NCBI GenBank assembly: GCA_011391075.1
Contig: JAABRF010000006.1
Span: 1 to 64,000 of the forward strand
DNA from: Flavobacteriia bacterium
Lineage (GTDB): Bacteria > Bacteroidota > Bacteroidia > Flavobacteriales > Flavobacteriaceae
Direction of reading: 5' to 3'
DNA: 64,000 nucleotides
How positions within the stretch are numbered: the stretch's first letter is position 1; every line of letters starts with the position of its first letter. The position numbers were made by a program, and so were the translations under genes. Positions 54,012 through 62,484 of this stretch are shown one piece after another. Under the pieces are notes generated by a model, which had not been told where the DNA came from, did not search any database, and saw nothing but the letters and a program-made list of their open reading frames with translations.

Positions 54012-55709
54012 TTACTTCACTTCAATATTCTTAATTAATTTAATTTGTTGTCCGTTTTTTAAAAACCCTTTAACTGTAATCTCATATAATCCGGCTACAT
54101 CCGAAGTATAAAAATTGAAACTTTTTTTATCTTCATTTATTACCGTGTTGGCTAGCCAAAATAATTGAGTTCTCAAATCTGGAATTCTCTCGTGTTTTTC
54201 CTCGGTATAATCTGGCCCAGAAAACAATAAAGAATTCTTGGATTCAATTATATTCTCTTTATATTGTGGTTCGTTATTGGGTAAAATAAAATCGTTCTTT
54301 TTTGTGTTGACTAGAAAAATTTTATCAAAGGTTACGTGTCCATAAAAAAACAAATCTGTGTAAATGCTAATGGTGTTAATTTTTTCTGGTTGAAGTTGAA
54401 AAAGGTTTTCATGGTTTAAAATTGGGATACCATCGATAACAACAAGGTTTTCTATGTCGGAAGTGTAAATTACATTTAGATCAATAGGATTAATGTTTAT
54501 TCTCCGCTCACCTTGAGACTTTTTAACTCCAACATTTTCCAAAACCTCAATGAGTATTTTATCCATTGAAGAAAAACTTGTGTATTCATCAAGCACATAG
54601 TGACTATTGGGATTTCCAAACAGCATATATGGAGTCAATTTATCTTCAATTGAATCCTTGGAAAATTGAAAATAGGCGTTTTCAATTTGACTTTGAATAC
54701 TTCTATTTAATAACCAATCTTTTATTTCAGAATTAAATTGTACCTCGTTGAATTCTAATGTATTGAGAAAAGGAAATTCAAAGTTATTTTTAATTATATC
54801 AAAATTCTGAAGTATAGGATCTATAACTTGAATTATTAATTCACCTGACTGATATGATTCGTGTAAATTAAAATAAAATTCACCAAGTGTATTGGTTTTA
54901 ACAATTTTGAAAATTTGATGATTTCCGGTAATTGAAAGACTAACTGCTTTGTTGGGTATTCCCATTTTTAACGTCTTGTCTATCACTTTACCAGAAATTA
55001 TTTCTCCCCTTAATTCGGGCACATAAAAATGGGAAAATTGTAAGTTTTTTTCTTCTGTTTCTGGTGTTTTGTCTTCTACAAAAACATCCTCAATTTTTCT
55101 AACAGAAATTGACAAATAGGCTGGTTCTTGATTCAAATTTTCTAATTCGAATGTGGCTAAACTTCTGGTTTTATAAGGAATAGAAGAACTAAAAATTTGA
55201 ATCCCATTATTGGTTATTTGTTCTTCCGGTTCAATTTGTTGTTTGGAAATAATTACTTCATTATCTTTATTAATAATTTGTTGTTTGGAACTCAAATAGG
55301 GGCTTACAATATAAATGTTTTGGATATTAAATGGATTATCGACATTGTTTAACATCCATTTAGTATAGTATATTAATTTATATTGACCTGTTTTTAAATT
55401 GGAAGGCAGATAGATAGTTCCACTTCCTAATCCATTTTCCAATCTTATTTTTTGATTTATAATTATTTCTCTTTCCGAGTTTATCAACATTACGTATGCC
55501 ATTTTACTAATAAAACTCAATTCGGAAGTAGTTTTATTCAAACACCACAAGTTAAAATACAGATTTTCTCCCGAAATTAATAGGTTTGTATTGGTATTTA
55601 TCTTAATATCTTCCGCTGGAAATGTATTAAAACTTTGAGATTGGCCAAATGAATTTAAGGCAAATGTCAATAAAAGAAAATAGGCAATATATTGAATTAA
55701 TCTTCCCAA
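54012..55709 (-). CDS. Secreted protein with MG2-like, carboxypeptidase-regulatory and TonB-plug-like segments
   Basis: This protein of ~565 residues has a signal peptide ending near SFGQ. The first ~110 residues (ISGENLYFNLWCLN, LPSNLKTGQYKLIYYTKW) resemble macroglobulin MG2 domains. A carboxypeptidase-regulatory-like segment lies near 235-295 (ISGKVIDKTLKMGIPNKAVS), and a plug-like segment near 415-460 (LVVIDGIPIL, then PEKINTISIYTDLFFYG). There is no beta-barrel. No ATG is available; TTG 55709 gives the best signal peptide, and TTG 55745 would lengthen the overlap with the upstream gene from 13 to 49 bases. It is last gene of the TonB operon and probably works with the receptor. The function is unknown. 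Confidence 0.7.
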   Translation of the reverse strand: MGRLIQYIAYFLLLTFALNSFGQSQSFNTFPAEDIKINTNTNLLISGENLYFNLWCLNKTTSELSFISKMAYVMLINSEREIIINQKIRLENGLGSGTIYLPSNLKTGQYKLIYYTKWMLNNVDNPFNIQNIYIVSPYLSSKQQIINKDNEVIISKQQIEPEEQITNNGIQIFSSSIPYKTRSLATFELENLNQEPAYLSISVRKIEDVFVEDKTPETEEKNLQFSHFYVPELRGEIISGKVIDKTLKMGIPNKAVSLSITGNHQIFKIVKTNTLGEFYFNLHESYQSGELIIQVIDPILQNFDIIKNNFEFPFLNTLEFNEVQFNSEIKDWLLNRSIQSQIENAYFQFSKDSIEDKLTPYMLFGNPNSHYVLDEYTSFSSMDKILIEVLENVGVKKSQGERRININPIDLNVIYTSDIENLVVIDGIPILNHENLFQLQPEKINTISIYTDLFFYGHVTFDKIFLVNTKKNDFILPNNEPQYKENIIESKNSLLFSGPDYTEEKHERIPDLRTQLFWLANTVINEDKKSFNFYTSDVAGLYEITVKGFLKNGQQIKLIKNIEVK

Positions 55710-56968
55710 AATACAGGTTTTATGTTGGATGAAAAAGTCGTACAATCACATGTGTAATCAAAAGTGTAATAGTAAAATGGAATATCATTTGTAAATACTA
55801 TTTTATAAATGGTATATTCTGAATTTACATTATTTATATATTCGTAAATCAATTCTCTATCGTCTTGGTCTCTGTCTTTCCAAGTTGCATCTCTATAGTC
55901 TAATTGTCCGTTTAGAACATAAAAAGGATATAGTGGTTTTTCAAATCCAAAATCCGAATAATTGAAATAGATTCTCTTTGAAGTCATTTGTGATACAGAA
56001 AAATATCCGGCGACTTTTTCATTCTCATCTTGTTTAGAATATATATTAGACTTTACATATCCTGGTTGGTTTTCAATAAAGACGTTTCCATTAATTTGCA
56101 TTTTCTTTAAAGCAGAAAAATAAAAAAAGGCATCTTCTGACAAGACTAATTGTTTAACTAAAATACTGTACCTTTCTCGTAAAAGGTAACTGTTGTATGG
56201 AATAAATCTTATTGGAAATTTTATTATTTTAGTGTTCAAATTATTGGTGTTAGCTAGTAAAATTTCCTTTTGATAATCTACTTTATAGCAAACAGAAGTT
56301 TGAGTTGTATGTGGTGAGGATAGAATGTCAAAAGATTTAGCCCATTGACCCCAAGCGATGAGATATTCTTGCCCTTCATTGGCTGTTTCAAAATCCAATT
56401 CAATATCTATTGGGGTAATAATCTTATATGTTTCCTCAAATTCATACATATAAAAATTATCTTCATTGAGTTGATTATCATTATCAATAAATACTTGTAC
56501 ACCTGTTTCATTATTACCAGTCGCCAATTCTGCATATAAATTACCAATAGGAGAGGCGGAAATAATTGTTTCATCTTTTGATTGATATTCTTTTCCGTCT
56601 TCAGTTGTGATATGAAGCGTATAGGACACATTGGGAAGTGCCATAAACGGTTGATTAGAAATATAAATACCCTCACTAGTTTCTGAAAAATGAAAGCTAT
56701 TATTCTGTGAATCTTCAATCCAAACCAAAGCATTGGTTTCATATTGAGGAGTTTCTTCTTCAAATTTATAACTTCTTGTTAAAGTAACTTTATGATTTTT
56801 AAACTCGTCGGTCAATATTGTTTCAACGACTAATATATCTTCAAAAACAGATGTTTGTGGAACATATTCTTCTACACAAGCAAATAACAAAAGTAATGGA
56901 ATAAGCATTACATACTTCTTAAATAGAATTGTTTTAAAATTAATTTTCAATTTAATAAACCTGTGCAT
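55697..56968 (-). CDS. DUF4249 family lipoprotein
   Basis: This 423-residue protein has a lipobox (LLLFAC, Cys at about 31) followed directly by the DUF4249 N-terminal pattern EEYVPQTSVFEDILVVETILTDE. An internal ATG 20 codons in (56908) would give a more typical lipoprotein leader. DUF4249 proteins in Bacteroidota are encoded next to TonB-dependent receptors and are assumed to be surface or periplasmic partners. It starts 4 bases after the receptor stop and overlaps the following gene. Confidence 0.85.
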   Translation of the reverse strand: MHRFIKLKINFKTILFKKYVMLIPLLLLFACVEEYVPQTSVFEDILVVETILTDEFKNHKVTLTRSYKFEEETPQYETNALVWIEDSQNNSFHFSETSEGIYISNQPFMALPNVSYTLHITTEDGKEYQSKDETIISASPIGNLYAELATGNNETGVQVFIDNDNQLNEDNFYMYEFEETYKIITPIDIELDFETANEGQEYLIAWGQWAKSFDILSSPHTTQTSVCYKVDYQKEILLANTNNLNTKIIKFPIRFIPYNSYLLRERYSILVKQLVLSEDAFFYFSALKKMQINGNVFIENQPGYVKSNIYSKQDENEKVAGYFSVSQMTSKRIYFNYSDFGFEKPLYPFYVLNGQLDYRDATWKDRDQDDRELIYEYINNVNSEYTIYKIVFTNDIPFYYYTFDYTCDCTTFSSNIKPVFWED

Positions 56969-56972
56969 ATTA

Positions 56973-59732
56973 CTAAAATTTAAAGTTATAAGAAATGGTT
57001 GGAACAGGTACTGAAAAAATTGAAGATTGATATGCCTTGATCATTCCATCTTCATTTACAAAAAATATAGAATACGGATTATTTCTTCCCAATACATTGT
57101 ATACAGAAATATTCCAAAAACTGTGTGCTAGTTTTTTAATTTTATGATTGCCCTCAATATTAATTCCTAAATCTAACCGATAGTAATCGGGTATTCGCAA
57201 TTGGTTTCTTTCGCTATACAAAACATGTTCTATGCCATTTAAATAATATTGCCCTACTGGAAATGTTATGGGTCTCCCTGTTTGATATAAATAATTCAGC
57301 GAAAAACTATATCGTTCTGTTAATTTATAATTAGCCACAAGACTTACGTCGTGAGGTTTATCAAAATTGGCAGGAAAATAATTTCCATTATTTATTTGAT
57401 TCATCAAATATTCACTTTTAAATCTCAAAAAGGCTCGTGAATAAGTATATCCAATCCACCCATTGAATTTACCACTTTTTTTAAACAAAAATTCAATTCC
57501 ATATGCTTTGCCATCACCCACCAATAATTCGGATTCAATATTTTCATTTAAAAACAAATCTGCTCCTACCCTAAAATCTATCGTATTATTCATTTTTTTA
57601 AAGTAGGATTCTGCACTTATCTCGTATTGATTTTGATTAAAATTTTTATATAAACCTACAGATAATTGATGTGAAATTTGCGGTTTTATATTCAAATTGG
57701 ATAATTTCCAAACATCAATTGGTGATGCACTAGTGGTGCTTGACAGCATGTGTATAAATTGAATAGATTTATTATATCCACCTTTTATGGAAAAACTTGG
57801 GCTAAAAGTATATCTTGCAGATGCTCTATACTCTGGATAAAAATAGGTTTTTATAACATCATTATTTGCGTAACTTACTGTTTCTATGATGTTTGATTCG
57901 CTCATGGGCATCCCATCTTCATAAATGTTTTGTTCACCATGTCCTAATGCCGCATATAAGGAAAATCTTAAACCAAAATCTACTGATAGTTTATCATTAA
58001 TGTCATATTTGTCGGAAATAAATAGTGCGTTTTCTAATCCTTTTTCCTTTTCAAGTTTATTATAACCGATTGTGGAATTTTGATTTAATGGACTGATTTC
58101 TCCTGGATTAATATTATAAAACTTGGTGTTTAGTCCATAATTAAATTTATGTTTACTGTTCAATTTGTAATTAAACTTGAGTTTAATTTCTGCATCTCTT
58201 ACTGAATAATTAAGATCAAAATCATTGTTAAAACCACCTTCATAAAGCAGTCCAAAAGAATAATTACTATCGCTTAATTGAAGATTTAAATCGTGATTAT
58301 CATTTAACTGGTGTTTCCATTCAACTGAAAATAATTTGTTGCCATATTTGTATATTGAATCACTTGATATACTAAAGCGATCATTACTATAATAACCAGT
58401 TGCTTTGAGTTGATTTTTACTATTTAAATCGGAATCAAGTCTTATAATACCATCATAAAATGATACTTGGCTATTTTTTAAGTCTTCTTTCTTTAGTTGT
58501 TTTAATATCCAATCTGAATAAGTAGATCTAAAACTTAGTAAAACACCTGTTTTATCTTTAATAATTGGCACTTCCAATGCTATATTTGTAGTTACAGGGC
58601 CAATGTTTCCTTGACCTGAAAATTTTTCTTTATTTACAGATTTTGTGTTAATGTCAATAACTGATGATAGTCTGCTTCCGTATTCGGCTGGAATAGTTCC
58701 CTTGTAAATATCCACACTACCGGTTGAAAAAGGATTTACTGATGAAAAGATACCAAAAAAATGAGATGGATTATACAATACTGCATTATCCAACAGTATT
58801 AAATTTTGATCTGGCTTTCCTCCTCTCACATTATATCCCAATGCTCCTTCTCCAACTGTTTTTACACCAGGCATTGTTGTGGCGATTTTTAAAATATCCA
58901 TTTCGCCCAAAATAGTTGGAATAATTTTAATTTCTTTAACACTAATTGTGACCACTCCGGGTAATACTTTTTTAATATTTTGATTAGCATCAGATTTAAT
59001 TATGACTTCATCCAACTGGGTAATATTACTTGCTAATTCAATTGTCAACATTCCATTTCCATAAATCAAAACATCAATATCGGATGTTTGAAAACCCTCA
59101 ATTTCAGCAAATATCGTATTAAAACCAGGAATTATATTTAAAGAAAAATATCCATTCTTATCTGTATAGGTCTCAACAGTAGCTTTTTTTGTAAAAACTC
59201 TAACCCCTTTTAACATTTCATTGGTAGTCGCGCTTTTCACATATCCTGTTACTACATATTTGCTTTTAACTCCTGAGCGGTTTTCTTTTCCAATAGTAAT
59301 AATCTCATCTGTATCTTGAACATAGTCTTTAAGAGCGATTGTTTCATTTATAGATTCAGATTTGTTAAAATTGGTAAAAAAATCTAAAGGAAGTTCATCT
59401 TTTATAATGGTGTTTTCTACTAAAAAAACTTTGTTATCGATAATATAATAATTAATTTTTGTGTCTAGAAAAAGTTTATCAAGGACTTCGTTAAGTGCTA
59501 CATTCTCAAAAGTAATATTGTATTTATAATTTCCAAACCAATGATCTCTATAATAGAACTGATAATTTGTATTGTTTTCAATTATTTCAATTGACTCTTC
59601 TAAAGTGTTGTTTTTCAATGTTATACTTAACATTGGGTAATTAACTTGATCATGCTGAGCATACATCAGTTGAAAATAAACTAAATGCAAAATAAAAACA
59701 TGCCATTTTAAAATTTTTGAAAATTTTTTCAT
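56973..59732 (-). CDS. TonB-dependent receptor with STN domain
   Basis: This 919-residue outer-membrane receptor has a signal peptide (MYAQ), an STN (secretin/TonB short N-terminal) domain (about 33-115, TLEESIEIIENNTNYQFYYR), a carboxypeptidase-regulatory-like domain (about 155-240), a plug (about 265-375, LGYNVRGGKPDQNLILLDNA) and a 22-strand-type barrel ending in YNFKF. STN domains usually signal to an anti-sigma/ECF pair, but none is encoded nearby. The ATG overlaps the stop of the upstream gene (ATGA). The substrate is unknown; the DUF4249 partner suggests a Bacteroidota uptake system distinct from SusCD. Confidence 0.93.
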   Translation of the reverse strand: MKKFSKILKWHVFILHLVYFQLMYAQHDQVNYPMLSITLKNNTLEESIEIIENNTNYQFYYRDHWFGNYKYNITFENVALNEVLDKLFLDTKINYYIIDNKVFLVENTIIKDELPLDFFTNFNKSESINETIALKDYVQDTDEIITIGKENRSGVKSKYVVTGYVKSATTNEMLKGVRVFTKKATVETYTDKNGYFSLNIIPGFNTIFAEIEGFQTSDIDVLIYGNGMLTIELASNITQLDEVIIKSDANQNIKKVLPGVVTISVKEIKIIPTILGEMDILKIATTMPGVKTVGEGALGYNVRGGKPDQNLILLDNAVLYNPSHFFGIFSSVNPFSTGSVDIYKGTIPAEYGSRLSSVIDINTKSVNKEKFSGQGNIGPVTTNIALEVPIIKDKTGVLLSFRSTYSDWILKQLKKEDLKNSQVSFYDGIIRLDSDLNSKNQLKATGYYSNDRFSISSDSIYKYGNKLFSVEWKHQLNDNHDLNLQLSDSNYSFGLLYEGGFNNDFDLNYSVRDAEIKLKFNYKLNSKHKFNYGLNTKFYNINPGEISPLNQNSTIGYNKLEKEKGLENALFISDKYDINDKLSVDFGLRFSLYAALGHGEQNIYEDGMPMSESNIIETVSYANNDVIKTYFYPEYRASARYTFSPSFSIKGGYNKSIQFIHMLSSTTSASPIDVWKLSNLNIKPQISHQLSVGLYKNFNQNQYEISAESYFKKMNNTIDFRVGADLFLNENIESELLVGDGKAYGIEFLFKKSGKFNGWIGYTYSRAFLRFKSEYLMNQINNGNYFPANFDKPHDVSLVANYKLTERYSFSLNYLYQTGRPITFPVGQYYLNGIEHVLYSERNQLRIPDYYRLDLGINIEGNHKIKKLAHSFWNISVYNVLGRNNPYSIFFVNEDGMIKAYQSSIFSVPVPTISYNFKF

Positions 59733-60460
59733 CTGGCTTCGGGTTTATCTATTTTTAAAATAAAATGATAAAGTGATTCTTTTGTTAGGTCATTATCACG
59801 CACAAAAAAAGAATCAATTTCTTCTTTTCTATCGGGTAATAGATTTAATAAATCCTTTTTTTTGCTTATTTCATAATATCTTTCGTTGAATTTTATCAAA
59901 TAAATATTTTGATCCACAAATTGATTTCTTTCTAAATTAAAAATTATTTTGTTTTGATATATTTTAATATACTTAATGTAAAATTGATATAACTCACCCG
60001 TATAAACACTTTCAAAAAAACCATTCCTATATATCCCTTTTAAATCTTTATGATAATCCAATCGCATAAAAATATCTTTTCCTAAAGTAAAGTTTTTAAT
60101 TCTTTCTGAAATAAGACAGAGATTGGAAGCAGTTTCGCTTTCAATATATTGTACAACTAACAAATCATTGAAAACATCATATTTGAATTGGTTTTGATAA
60201 AACTGATTATTGTATAAAATTGTGCCCTCTATGTAATCATAAGTAGTATAAAAAGGATGTGATTTATCAAAAGTTCTATATTTTTTATTGTAAATGCTGC
60301 CAAAATTCAATTCAGAATTTTCAATTCCCATATATTGATCAAATTCAGAGTAATAATTAGCTAAACCATCGTTGTTTTGAGCATTTAAACATAGATGAGA
60401 AAAAATAAATAGATTAAAAAATGTAACTAACTTAAAAAAAGTTGTGTTTTTTAAAAACAT
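59729..60460 (-). CDS. Secreted protein of unknown function, first in the TonB operon
   Basis: This 243-residue protein has a signal peptide ending near LNAQ and no other membrane segment. Mature sequence is rich in Tyr, Phe, Asn and Lys with no motif I recognise. It overlaps the receptor start by 4 bases, so it is translationally coupled to it and probably functions in the same uptake system. It could be a GLPGLI-like or other small periplasmic beta protein; no family is assigned. Confidence 0.72.
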   Translation of the reverse strand: MFLKNTTFFKLVTFFNLFIFSHLCLNAQNNDGLANYYSEFDQYMGIENSELNFGSIYNKKYRTFDKSHPFYTTYDYIEGTILYNNQFYQNQFKYDVFNDLLVVQYIESETASNLCLISERIKNFTLGKDIFMRLDYHKDLKGIYRNGFFESVYTGELYQFYIKYIKIYQNKIIFNLERNQFVDQNIYLIKFNERYYEISKKKDLLNLLPDRKEEIDSFFVRDNDLTKESLYHFILKIDKPEAR

Positions 60461-60489
60461 ATTTGATAATATTTAATTCAAGTCATCAA

Positions 60490-60518
60490 CAAAAGTACTA
60501 TAAATTACTAATTTTCAA
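60490..60518 (-). promoter_or_regulatory. Promoter of the TonB operon
   Basis: Minus strand TTG (60518-60516), 18 bases, TACTTTTG (60497-60490). The leader to the ATG at 60460 is about 25 nt. Confidence 0.6.
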
Positions 60519-60762
60519 TCAATAATTATTTTCAAAGTTGATGATATAAATTAGAATAGATCATTTTTATACTTTTATATTATGAAAATACCATAAATCA
60601 TTAGACTTTGGTTGAGGTGTTTTAAACATCCAAAAAAGATATTCATCAGATTTCTAACAAATAAATTTTTGGTAGTATATTCAAATATTACTTTCTAAAT
60701 GAGTTTCAAAAAATTAGTTATTAAGTTTTAGTACCTATCTAAAATTAAATAGTAAAATATTT

Positions 60763-60823
60763 TTTATTAGCCAGACCTAATTTGGGCGTTTTTAAAACGA
60801 TTTGTCCTTCTTTATTAGCCAGA
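60763..60823. repeat. 13-bp direct repeat upstream of gcdH
   Basis: TTTATTAGCCAGA occurs exactly at 60763-60775 and 60811-60823, 48 bases apart start to start. The second copy ends 15 bases before the gcdH -7 box. It could be paired regulator sites. Confidence 0.55.
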
Positions 60824-60838
60824 GCAAAAATTACTTTG

Positions 60839-60846
60839 TAAATTTG
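60839..60846 (+). promoter_or_regulatory. -7 box of gcdH
   Basis: TAAATTTG, a TAnnTTTG match, 34 bases before the ATG at 60881. No clear TTG at the usual distance; a direct repeat lies there instead. Confidence 0.5.
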
Positions 60847-60880
60847 TCCTCATTATTCAAATTAAACAAAACGCATTAAT

Positions 60881-62065
60881 ATGAAACCCGATTTATATCA
60901 AGCTCCCGATTATTTTTTATTAGATGATCTTTTAACAGACGAATACAAACTCATCCGTGATGCTGCCCGTGAATGGGTCAAGCGAGAAGTTTCACCTATC
61001 ATTGAGGATTATGCTCAAAGAGCAGAATTTCCTACTCAAATCATCAAAGGTTTGGCAGAAATAGGGGCCTTTGGTCCATTTATTCCGGAGCAATATGGTG
61101 GTACCGGTATGGATTATATGAGTTATGGACTGATCATGCAAGAAATAGAACGAGGTGATAGTGGCGTGCGTTCTACAGCTTCGGTACAAACCTCATTGGT
61201 CATGTATCCCATTTATCAATTTGGAACGGAAGCACAAAAACAAAAATATTTACCTCGATTGGCTTCGGGTGAAATCATGGGTTGTTTTGGATTGACCGAA
61301 CCCAACCATGGTTCTAATCCCGGCGGTATGGAAACCCGTATTAAAGATATGGGAGATCATTACTTACTCAATGGAGCCAAAATGTGGATTTCCAATTCGC
61401 CCTTTGCAGATATCGCTATTGTTTGGGCAAAAGATGAAAGTGATGGTGGTAGAATCAAAGGTTTGATTGTAGAAAAAGAATATGCCGGTTATTCAGCCCC
61501 GGAAACCCATAACAAATGGTCTTTGAGAACATCGGCTACAGGCGAATTGATTTTTGACAATGTCAAAGTTCCCAAAGAAAACCTACTTCCCAATAAAACA
61601 GGACTTGGAGCACCTTTGATGTGTCTGGATTCTGCTCGATATGGTATCGCTTGGGGTGCCATAGGTGCAGCTATGGATTGTTATGATACGGCTTTGAGAT
61701 ATTCATTGGAACGCAACCAATTTGGAAGACCAATTGCTTCTTTTCAATTGCAACAAAAGAAATTAGCCGAAATGCTTACCGAAATCACCAAAGCGCAATT
61801 CCTAACTTGGAGATTGGGTGCTTTGAAAGATGCCGGAAAAGCCACTTCTGCGCACATTTCAATGGCTAAGCGCAATAATGTCAACATGGCTTTGGAAATA
61901 GCCCGTAATGCACGACAAATGCTTGGCGCTATGGGTATCACCGGAGATTACCCGATCATGAGACACATGATGAACTTGGAAAGTGTGGTGACCTATGAAG
62001 GAACACATGATATACATCTATTGATTACCGGAATGGATATTACGGGTATTCAGGCATTTAAATGA
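60881..62065 (+). CDS. gcdH: Glutaryl-CoA dehydrogenase-like acyl-CoA dehydrogenase
   Basis: This 394-residue FAD-dependent acyl-CoA dehydrogenase has the family motifs GCFGLTEPNHGSNPGGMET and a catalytic Glu in VVTYEGTHDIH (E373), the position and sequence seen in glutaryl-CoA dehydrogenases. These oxidise and decarboxylate glutaryl-CoA to crotonyl-CoA in lysine, hydroxylysine and tryptophan breakdown. The RSTASVQTSLVMYPIY segment is also GCDH-like. Neighbours do not add pathway evidence; another short-chain acyl-CoA dehydrogenase is the alternative. Confidence 0.88.
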   Translation: MKPDLYQAPDYFLLDDLLTDEYKLIRDAAREWVKREVSPIIEDYAQRAEFPTQIIKGLAEIGAFGPFIPEQYGGTGMDYMSYGLIMQEIERGDSGVRSTASVQTSLVMYPIYQFGTEAQKQKYLPRLASGEIMGCFGLTEPNHGSNPGGMETRIKDMGDHYLLNGAKMWISNSPFADIAIVWAKDESDGGRIKGLIVEKEYAGYSAPETHNKWSLRTSATGELIFDNVKVPKENLLPNKTGLGAPLMCLDSARYGIAWGAIGAAMDCYDTALRYSLERNQFGRPIASFQLQQKKLAEMLTEITKAQFLTWRLGALKDAGKATSAHISMAKRNNVNMALEIARNARQMLGAMGITGDYPIMRHMMNLESVVTYEGTHDIHLLITGMDITGIQAFK

Positions 62066-62165
62066 TGTAGTTGGCAGTGTGCAGTGTGCATTGAGTTTTA
62101 AGTAGATATTGGAATTTTTGGAATTTAAGTATTGATATACAGTTGTTTAAGTTGTTTTTTTGAGT

Positions 62166-62182
62166 TTGGCACGCATTTTGAT
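62166..62182 (+). promoter_or_regulatory. Sigma-54-like promoter
   Basis: TTGGCACG, CATT, TTGAT: the -24 GG (62168-62169) and -12 G (62180) have the exact sigma-54 spacing (10 bases between dinucleotides). The only departure is GA in place of GC at -12. The predicted start is ~22 bases before the ATG of the 47-residue gene. Confidence 0.5.
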
Positions 62183-62214
62183 TTAAGCTTGACATAACCA
62201 TAAATATTTTAGTC

Positions 62215-62358
62215 ATGAACAAGCTTACACAACAATACGAAAACGCAAAAAATCAAGCGATGAAATTTATGCAAATGGGTGAAATTGGGGCTTATCTTCA
62301 AGCTTTGGCTGAAATGAATAAGTACAAGAGAATGATGACGGTTTTGGCTTACAATTAG
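62215..62358 (+). CDS. 47-residue small protein
   Basis: The open frame begins at ATG 62215 with MNKLTQQYENAKNQAMKFMQ and ends MMTVLAYN before TAG. It is predicted to be all helical, with amphipathic spacing of Leu, Met, Ala and Tyr and no membrane segment. Codon use resembles the neighbouring genes. It has its own promoter candidate (sigma-54-like, 62166-62182) and a terminator 70 bases downstream. It reminds me of a family of ~45-residue small proteins in Flavobacteriia that share the QQYENAK and EMNKYKR pattern, but I cannot name a function. Confidence 0.72.
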   Translation: MNKLTQQYENAKNQAMKFMQMGEIGAYLQALAEMNKYKRMMTVLAYN

Positions 62359-62427
62359 GTTTTTGATTAAAAGAATTCAGAACTTTATATCGTTTTAATA
62401 TCTCACATGATTCCATTAAATATTTGT

Positions 62428-62465
62428 AAAAAATCCCGTTAGTTACACACTAACGGGATTTTTTT
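62428..62465. terminator. Bidirectional terminator between the small protein and serS
   Basis: AATCCCGTTAG pairs with CTAACGGGATT around a 7-base loop, with A-run upstream and T-run downstream. It serves both convergent genes. Confidence 0.9.
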
Positions 62466-62484
62466 ATGCATCAATTTTCAATAT

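Larger units (their letters stand above)
60461..60880. other. Divergent intergenic region, TonB operon / gcdH
   Basis: The 420 bases hold a promoter for the TonB operon (60490-60518, minus strand), a -7 box for gcdH (60839-60846), and an exact 13-bp direct repeat TTTATTAGCCAGA at 60763-60775 and 60811-60823. No protein gene is supported; the longest open frames are ~10 codons. Confidence 0.55.
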
